Source: Holophaga sp.
GTDB lineage: Bacteria; Acidobacteriota; Holophagae; Holophagales; Holophagaceae
Reading direction: 5' to 3'
DNA length: 11,375 bases
Assembly: GCA_031292735.1 (NCBI GenBank)
Contig: JARLGP010000257.1
Coordinates: 1 to 11,375, forward strand
How positions within the stretch are numbered: the stretch's first letter is position 1; every line of letters starts with the position of its first letter. The translations under genes were made by a program, and so were the position numbers. This document shows positions 5,940 through 11,375 of the stretch, piece by piece. The notes below the pieces were generated by a model. The model had not been told where the DNA came from, ran no database searches, and saw only the letters and a list, made by a program, of their open reading frames with translations.

Positions 5940-8417
5940 TTGCTTCGAGCTGCCCTTGTCCTCTGCCTGTCCCTGGCGCTGCCTGCCCAGGTCCCGCTCC
6001 AGATTGCCACCCAGCCGCCCCGGCCGCTCGACCTGCGCCAGGCGGCCGCGGCGGACTGGGTGCCCAGGGACGCCCGCGACCCGGCCCAGGTGGAGGCCGT
6101 GCACCAGGCCTGGTCGGCCAGGGTGGCCCCGGTCCTGGGCGCCGGCGCGGTGCGCCTCCTGCTGCCGGCCGGCCCCGGGCGGCTGCCGATGCTGCTGGCC
6201 GCCAGCCAGGCGCTGAAGGCCCAGGACCCGGCGGTCACCCTGTACCTGGGCTTCGAGCCCCAGGCTGCGCCCATGTGGGATGAATCCGCCTGGGGCGCGG
6301 TCCAGGGCGGGGCCCTCCTGCCCGAGGACCTGGGCGCCGATCCAGCGCTGTGGCGGGACCGGCTCATGGAGGCCCAGAACCAGTTCCCCGGCCGGCCCTG
6401 GACCCTGTGGCTGCCGGCCGACCCCGGGCCGCTGCTTTCCGAGCTCATGGGCGACGGGGGGCGGGTCGTGGTGCCGCCCGGGGGGGCGTCGGCCCAGTTG
6501 GCGGCCCTGCTGCCCGAAGGCTTCACCGAGGTGGAGGGCGGTCTGGGCGATCTCACCCTGCGCCGGCCGCACACCCGGGAGGCCCGCCGCTGGCAGTTCC
6601 AGGAGAATGCCTGGCTCCCGGCGGAGCCGCCCGCGGAGCGGCACGAAGTGAGCGTCACCACCGACAGCGTCTACGACGTGGGCGCCCTGATGGCCCGGGT
6701 GCGGGCCACCCAGCTGGCCGACCGGATCAAGTCCCGCAACCGCCAGGGGCGGCTGGCGGTGGACCTGCACCTGCAGGGGGACCAGGGCTCCGGGGTGGAC
6801 CTGGGCTTCCGGTTCCGCTTCTTCGAGGCGGCCGGGGAGTCCGAGGAGACCCTCCAGGAGGAGGTGCTGGTCAACGGGGTGAAGGCCAACCTGAAGGCCG
6901 GACTGCAGCTGCCCATCGTGGAAAGCCGGACCAGCCTGGCCGCGCCGGCCGCCCTCAACCTCACCGAGCGCTACCGCTACCAGGACGGCGGCGCGGCGGG
7001 AACCGGGCGCCGGCGGATCCGGTTCCAGCCGGTGGACGGGGATGCCCTGCTGTTCGCCGGCGACCTGCTGGTGGACGAGGCCGACGGCCGGATCCTGGAG
7101 GAGCGCAGCTCCCGGGCGGGGCTGCCGGACATGGTCAAGTCCGAGCGGCGGGTGCTCAGCTACGGCGACGCCGGGGCCGGCACCTGGCGCCTGGTGAAGG
7201 CCCAGAGCGTCGAGCGCTGGCTGGTGGGCGGCACGGTGACCCAGGTGCAGCGGACCCTGGCCTACTCGGATTTCCGCAACAACGACCCGGACTTCGAAAC
7301 GGCCCGGCAGTCGGCCCGGAACTCCGACGCCACCATGATGCGGCAGACCCTGGACGGCACCCGCTACTTCAACAAGCAGGCGGACGGGACCCGGAAGGTG
7401 GAGGAGCGGGTCAAGAGCTCCGGCCGGGCCCTGGCCGCCGTGGTCCTGGTGGATCCCAGCCTGTCGCCCCCGGTGGCCCCCCTGGCCGGGCTGGCCTACT
7501 TCGACTTCAACGCCTTCAACCGGGGCGTCCAGATCAACGCGCTCACCGCCATCCTGTTCAACCAGGTGCAGGTCACGGTGCCCCACGCCCTGGGCGGGTT
7601 CGATTTCGTCGCCGACACCACCTCCCTGTTCCTGGCCACCACCGAGCGGCCGATCATCAACGGCCGGCTGCAGGACCAGCAGGGCGTGGGCCGGAAGTTC
7701 GCCACCCTGAACCTCACCCTGGGCCGCGACCTGGGCGCCGGGTTCCGCTTCCAGGGCTCGGCCCGGTTCCAGGAGAACGTGTTCTCCCTGCCCCAGCAGA
7801 CCGAATACCGCAGCCCCGGCTTCCTGCTGCCGCCCTCGGGCCTCACCCGCGAAGCCCGGGGTGGGCTGTCCTGGCAGCACTCGGGCCTGCAGCTGGCCGG
7901 CTACTACGGCCGGGGCCAGCGCCCCGAGGGGGACTACGGGCTGCCCGGCGCGCTCCAGGCGGTGCCGGACCAGGGCCGCTACCAGCGCTGGGGCGCCTCC
8001 GCCGGGTACGACTACCACCTGGGCAGCGGCGCCTGGCTGCACGGGGAGACCGGCTGGGCCGCCGGCCGGAACTTCGACCGCTTCGAGCCCCTGAGCATCG
8101 GCGGGGTCAGCGGCGACGTGAAGATCGCCGGCATCCGCAGCAACGCCGTCACCGCCGACCGGCTGAACTACGCCAAGGCCGGGGTGGTGCTGCCCTCCAG
8201 CCCGAACCTCCGGCTCACCTTCTCCCTGGACTACGCGCGGTTCCGCACCCTGGACGACCAGCGCACCCGGGACTTCGCCGGGCTGGGCGCCGCCGGCGAC
8301 CTGCCGGGGTTCTGGGTGTTCACCACGGTGCGCCTGGACCTGGGCGTGGGCCTGCTGAGCGACCTGCCCGGGGTGCGTTCGGTGAACGGTTATGTGGCCT
8401 TCCTGCGGGTGTTCTGA
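5940..8417 (+). CDS. Large exported protein of unknown function with predicted C-terminal outer-membrane beta-barrel
   Basis: An 825-residue protein that I do not recognise as a named family. After a signal peptide (about 1-17) come three regions. Residues about 65-210 alternate short hydrophobic strands and helices (VRLLLP, VTLYLGF, WTLWLPAD, RVVVPP), suggesting an alpha/beta domain. Residues about 245-450 are strand-rich, with RIRFQPVDGDALLFAGDLLVDEADGRI-type spacing, resembling LolA/RseB-like lipoprotein-sorting folds. From about 510 to the end, amphipathic strands with aromatic girdles and Gly/Asp/Asn turns (AGYYGRGQ, ASAGYDYHLGSGAWLHGETGW, LRLTFSLDYARF) end in YVAFLRVF. That terminal Phe is typical of BAM-assembled outer-membrane proteins. 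The TTG start is supported by GGAGG and the signal peptide. The gene stands alone and its 3' end overlaps the kinase gene by 28 bases. The coding call is strong; the domain reading is inference. Confidence 0.82.
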   Translation: MLRAALVLCLSLALPAQVPLQIATQPPRPLDLRQAAAADWVPRDARDPAQVEAVHQAWSARVAPVLGAGAVRLLLPAGPGRLPMLLAASQALKAQDPAVTLYLGFEPQAAPMWDESAWGAVQGGALLPEDLGADPALWRDRLMEAQNQFPGRPWTLWLPADPGPLLSELMGDGGRVVVPPGGASAQLAALLPEGFTEVEGGLGDLTLRRPHTREARRWQFQENAWLPAEPPAERHEVSVTTDSVYDVGALMARVRATQLADRIKSRNRQGRLAVDLHLQGDQGSGVDLGFRFRFFEAAGESEETLQEEVLVNGVKANLKAGLQLPIVESRTSLAAPAALNLTERYRYQDGGAAGTGRRRIRFQPVDGDALLFAGDLLVDEADGRILEERSSRAGLPDMVKSERRVLSYGDAGAGTWRLVKAQSVERWLVGGTVTQVQRTLAYSDFRNNDPDFETARQSARNSDATMMRQTLDGTRYFNKQADGTRKVEERVKSSGRALAAVVLVDPSLSPPVAPLAGLAYFDFNAFNRGVQINALTAILFNQVQVTVPHALGGFDFVADTTSLFLATTERPIINGRLQDQQGVGRKFATLNLTLGRDLGAGFRFQGSARFQENVFSLPQQTEYRSPGFLLPPSGLTREARGGLSWQHSGLQLAGYYGRGQRPEGDYGLPGALQAVPDQGRYQRWGASAGYDYHLGSGAWLHGETGWAAGRNFDRFEPLSIGGVSGDVKIAGIRSNAVTADRLNYAKAGVVLPSSPNLRLTFSLDYARFRTLDDQRTRDFAGLGAAGDLPGFWVFTTVRLDLGVGLLSDLPGVRSVNGYVAFLRVF

Positions 8418-9694
8418 GGGGTGCCCCAGCGCCTGAGCTGGGCCACCAGTTCGCCGTCGCCCGGCCTGCGCTCGGGCTCCTTGTGCAGCAGCCGCCCCAC
8501 CAGCTGGACCAGGCCGGCCGGCAGGTCCCTCAGGGCCGCCAGGTTCGGCGCCGGCGCCGACCGGTGCTGGTCCAGGAGGGCCAGCGGCGTCTGCCCCTGG
8601 AAGGGCGGCCGCCCGGCCAGCATCTCGAACAGGATGACGCCCAGGCTGTAGCGGTCCGCCGCCGGGCCCGCCTGGGCCAGCTCCTGGGCCTCGGGCGCGG
8701 CGTAGACCGGGGAGCCCAGGAAGGTTCCGGTGGTGGTGTGGCCGGTCCCGTCCAGCTGCCGGGCGATGCCCAGATCCAGCACCTTGGGCCCCTGCCCGCC
8801 CAGGATGATGTTGGCCGGCTTCAGGTCCCGGTGCACCACGCCCTTGGCATGGGCGTAGGCCATGGCCTCGGCCACGCCCAGGGCCACCCCCAGCGCCTCG
8901 GCCAGGGACAGGCGGCCCCGCTCCCGCAGGCAGGCCTCCAGGGTGGGACCGGGCACATACTCCAGGGCGATCCAGCCCGGTTCGTCCTCGGCGCCGGGGT
9001 CCACCACCGGCGCCAGGTGCGGGTGGTCCAGCAGCGCCCCCAGCCGCGCCTCCTGGCTGAACCGGCGGCGGAACTCCGGATCATCCAGGCGGTGGGCATG
9101 CGGCACCTTGAGCGCCACCTCCCGGCCGGTTCCGGTATGCCGCGCCAGGTAGGTGGTGGCGAAGCCGCCATGGCCCAGGGTGCGCAGGATGCGGTAGGGG
9201 CCCACGGTGCCCGGCCGGGCCGGGACGCCGCCGCCCTTGCGGCGCCGGTTCCACACCAGGCCCGCCGCCAGCCCCACCAGCCCGCATCCCGCCGCGATCC
9301 AGAAGGCCCGCGGCAGGGGCGGGATCTCTTCCCGGGGCTCGGGAGCCGGCTTGGCCGGGCCGGGCAGGCGCCGGGCCACCGGTTCCCGCGCCGAGGCCGG
9401 TTCCCCCTGGGTTTCCGCCACCTTGAGCAGCGCCGCGGCGGCCGCCGTCTCGCCCAGCTCCAGGTGGCAGCGGGCCAGCAGGCTGTAGGGGCAGTATGGC
9501 TGCGGGGGCCTGCCGTGCAGCCGGATCTCGGCCGCCGGCTTCGGGCGGAGCTGCACCGCCCGCTCGAGAGCGGCGATGGCCACCCGCCAACGGCCCCGGT
9601 CCATGGCCTCCAGCCCGTCGGCCAGGGACCGGTGGAAGCCCGGCTGGGGCTGGGCCGCCAGCACCGCCAGGACCAGGGGCAGGGTCTTCATCAT
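8390..9694 (-). CDS. Membrane receptor-like Ser/Thr protein kinase (PknB type) with N-terminal TPR-like region
   Basis: A 434-residue protein. It has an N-terminal hydrophobic leader (about 3-14), a helical TPR-like region (about 20-95), a Pro-rich stretch (110-128), a transmembrane helix (about 130-148) followed by NRRRKGGG, then a Hanks-type kinase domain (about 167-423). Kinase residues are complete: Gly loop GHGGFATTY (174-182), Lys196 in VALK, Glu215, HRDLKPAN (Asp290, Lys292, Asn295), DLG in place of DFG (Asp307), a Thr-rich activation loop (318-324), and AAPE (332-335). Positive-inside reasoning places the kinase in the cytoplasm and the TPR-like part in the periplasm, if the leader is a signal peptide. 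The ATG at 9694 overlaps the upstream glycosyltransferase stop as ATGA, with only a distant GGAAG, so translation is probably coupled. Catalytic activity is likely; substrates are unknown. Confidence 0.93.
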   Translation of the reverse strand: MMKTLPLVLAVLAAQPQPGFHRSLADGLEAMDRGRWRVAIAALERAVQLRPKPAAEIRLHGRPPQPYCPYSLLARCHLELGETAAAAALLKVAETQGEPASAREPVARRLPGPAKPAPEPREEIPPLPRAFWIAAGCGLVGLAAGLVWNRRRKGGGVPARPGTVGPYRILRTLGHGGFATTYLARHTGTGREVALKVPHAHRLDDPEFRRRFSQEARLGALLDHPHLAPVVDPGAEDEPGWIALEYVPGPTLEACLRERGRLSLAEALGVALGVAEAMAYAHAKGVVHRDLKPANIILGGQGPKVLDLGIARQLDGTGHTTTGTFLGSPVYAAPEAQELAQAGPAADRYSLGVILFEMLAGRPPFQGQTPLALLDQHRSAPAPNLAALRDLPAGLVQLVGRLLHKEPERRPGDGELVAQLRRWGTPQNTRRKAT

Positions 9695-11375
9695 GGCTGG
9701 TGCAACTTCCAGGCCGGGCCGTTCAGCAGCAGGACCGGGGTGCGGAACCAGATCTCCTTGAAGCGGGCGGCCTCCAGCGGCACCTCCAGCCCGGGCAGGC
9801 CTTGCGGCTCAAGCTCCTGGCGCCAGTAGAGGGTGGGTTCCAGGAGCAGGGCCACCGGCCCCGGGGACTCCAGCGCCGCCCGCACCGCCTGCGGGGTGGC
9901 CACCGGCGGCAGCACTTGACGCAGCTCCAGGCTGGCGTAGCCCAACTGGGTCTCGGTGAGCCGGCCCTGGTAGACCCTGGCGCCCTGCCGTTCCAGTCCG
10001 CGGGCGATCCGGTACGGCTCCAGGATGTGCCGCCACTCCCGGTCCATGGCCGGCACCGCCGCCGCCACGAAGAGCACCAGGAAGGCGGTCCACTGGATCA
10101 TGGCCGCGTCCAGCGCCCGGGGCAGGCGCCGCTGCCGCACCAGGAGCACCGCCACCGCGCTCAGTCCCGCCGAAGCCCCGCTGAGCAGCAGGGCGAGCCC
10201 CCGGTGCATTCCCGCCTGGGCCGCCACCACCCAGGGCAGGCCGGCGCCGAGAACCCCCACCAGCGCCACCGTCAGCCCCAGCACCCACAGCACCCCGGTC
10301 CCGGCCCGGGCCCGGCCCTTGGGCATCTGCAGATCCAGCCAGATGGCGGCGTGCACCAGGGTGATGGGCAGCACCGGCAGGATGTAGACCATGCGCTTGC
10401 CCGCGGACAGGGTGAGCAGCGCCAGGTCCAGCACGAACACCACCGGCAGGAAGGTCCTGCGCGGATCCATGGCCCCGCCGCGCAGGTGCGGGAAGGCCGC
10501 CACCAGCCCGCCGATCCACACCGCGGCCCAGGGCAGCAGCCCCGCCGGGGTGCGCAGCAGGTAGAAGTAGAACGGCTCCACGTGCTCCCCCAGGCGCCCG
10601 GTGCGCGGCACCAGGCTGGGATCGGCGAAGAACCGCCCGGCGGTGTTGCGCACGAACACCTCCACCAGGTATTCCCGGCCGCCCATGAAGGCCAGCGGCA
10701 CCACCCAGGCCAGGAACAGCGCCAGGGCCGCGGCCATGCCCCAGTTGGGCCGGAGGAAGCCGGCGGCCAGGGCCCGGTCCCGGCGCAGGGCGAGCACCAG
10801 CCCCAGCGGCAGCACCACCAGCACCGGGCCGAACACCCCCTTGGCCAGGAAGGTGAAGGCCAGCGCCACCCAGCACAGCGGCACCCAGCGGTCCCGGCAG
10901 GGCCGTTCCACGATGGCCAGGAAGGCCAGCCCCAGGGCGAACGACACGGTGGCGGTGAGGGTCATGTCCACCACCGCCATGTGCCCCACCTCGAAGAAAA
11001 TGTCGGTGGTGGCCACCATGAACCCGGCCCAGGCCGCGGCCCGGGCCGAGCTGAGCCGCCAGCCCAGGAACGACGCCCACACCACCGTGGCCATGGCCAG
11101 CAGCGCCGAGGGCAGCCGCAGCACCCACGGATGGTAGCTCTGGAACAGGCGGCAGCAGAAGGCGCCCATGGCATAGAACAGCGGGGGCTTCTCCAGGTAC
11201 GGCTGGCCGTTCAGGGTGGGCACCACCCAGTTGCCGCTGCTGGCCATCTCCCGGATGATCCCGCCCACGTACGGCTCGTGGTAGTCCCAGAGGGTGTGGT
11301 CCCGCAGCCCCATGAGGAACAGCAGCACGGCCACCAGCCCGGTCCAGACCAGGGTCTGCCAGCCCAGCCGGCGGC
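9691..11375 (-). CDS. GT39/ArnT-like polyprenyl-phosphate-dependent membrane glycosyltransferase, 5' end beyond window
   Basis: An integral inner-membrane protein with roughly eleven to twelve hydrophobic helices and a shorter soluble C-terminal part (about the last 110 residues). The frame stays open from the stop at 9691 to the right edge. The thirteen codons before the GTG at 11334 encode RRLGWQTLVWTGL, the natural start of the first helix, so the true start lies just outside the window. GT39 features, numbered from that GTG, are the acidic first-loop motif WDYHEPYVGG (Asp17, Glu20), the strongly conserved WVVPTLNGQPYLEKPPLFY (36-54), and a second-loop Asp123 in VVDMTLT. Family members move a sugar from a lipid-phosphate carrier to lipid A, protein or another envelope acceptor on the periplasmic face. 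The first-loop motif is D-x-x-E rather than the usual D-E. Donor and acceptor are unknown. Kinase gene follows by ATGA overlap. Confidence 0.9.
   Translation of the reverse strand, partial: RRLGWQTLVWTGLVAVLLFLMGLRDHTLWDYHEPYVGGIIREMASSGNWVVPTLNGQPYLEKPPLFYAMGAFCCRLFQSYHPWVLRLPSALLAMATVVWASFLGWRLSSARAAAWAGFMVATTDIFFEVGHMAVVDMTLTATVSFALGLAFLAIVERPCRDRWVPLCWVALAFTFLAKGVFGPVLVVLPLGLVLALRRDRALAAGFLRPNWGMAAALALFLAWVVPLAFMGGREYLVEVFVRNTAGRFFADPSLVPRTGRLGEHVEPFYFYLLRTPAGLLPWAAVWIGGLVAAFPHLRGGAMDPRRTFLPVVFVLDLALLTLSAGKRMVYILPVLPITLVHAAIWLDLQMPKGRARAGTGVLWVLGLTVALVGVLGAGLPWVVAAQAGMHRGLALLLSGASAGLSAVAVLLVRQRRLPRALDAAMIQWTAFLVLFVAAAVPAMDREWRHILEPYRIARGLERQGARVYQGRLTETQLGYASLELRQVLPPVATPQAVRAALESPGPVALLLEPTLYWRQELEPQGLPGLEVPLEAARFKEIWFRTPVLLLNGPAWKLHQP

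Noticed and set aside
5850..8042. A 730-codon open frame antisense to the barrel gene
   Set aside because: Its product is compositionally biased (Gly, Gln, His, Val, Pro) with no motif. The sense strand has a signal peptide, ribosome binding site and coherent strands.
6350..9829. A 1159-codon open frame on the plus strand
   Set aside because: It runs across the barrel gene and antisense to the kinase, encodes a low-complexity Gly/Pro/Arg/Ala protein, and has no domain. It is a by-product of high G+C.
9691..11334. GTG at 11334 as the true start of the GT39 gene
   Set aside because: The frame remains open to the window edge, and the upstream codons complete the first transmembrane helix with leading Arg residues.

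Overview
The window is dense, high-GC bacterial chromosome (about 70% G+C by eye in coding DNA) with almost no intergenic space. Several start codons are non-ATG, and three gene pairs are joined by 4-base stop/start overlaps. The gene content fits a Gram-negative (diderm) bacterium: a lipoprotein, an outer-membrane barrel candidate, an EnvC-like divisome factor, and a type II secretion/type IV pilus inner-membrane protein. The style resembles Acidobacteriota of the Holophaga/Geothrix type. That placement is an inference from overall impression, not from a marker gene. No RNA genes, CRISPR, insertion sequences or phage genes were seen.

Layout. (1) Minus strand, 1-2648: a HAD-family phosphatase gene runs through a GTGA overlap into moaC (molybdenum cofactor biosynthesis). 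An AT-richer leader follows, then a secreted LysM-M23 peptidoglycan endopeptidase, then the first 50 codons of a lipoprotein cut by the left edge. (2) Plus strand, 2722-4625: an unrecognised polytopic membrane protein is coupled by a TTGA overlap to a coiled-coil plus degenerate LytM protein of the EnvC type. (3) Minus strand, 4661-5848: a lone GspF/PilC inner-membrane protein. (4) Plus strand, 5940-8417: a large exported protein of unknown function that reads as a periplasmic alpha/beta part, a LolA/RseB-like beta part and a C-terminal outer-membrane beta-barrel. (5) Minus strand, 8390-11375: a GT39/ArnT-type membrane glycosyltransferase, open at the right edge, coupled by an ATGA overlap to a receptor-like Ser/Thr kinase. 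The kinase 3' end overlaps the 3' end of the barrel gene by 28 bases.

Most of the window concerns the cell envelope. One M23 protein keeps all its zinc ligands and is probably an active hydrolase. The other has lost them and is probably a regulator. The glycosyltransferase/kinase pair and the barrel protein are also envelope-located. The most novel-looking items are the three-part barrel protein, the uncharacterised membrane protein coupled to the EnvC-like gene in place of FtsEX, and the kinase with a predicted periplasmic TPR-like sensor. No complete, obviously new multi-gene system is evident.
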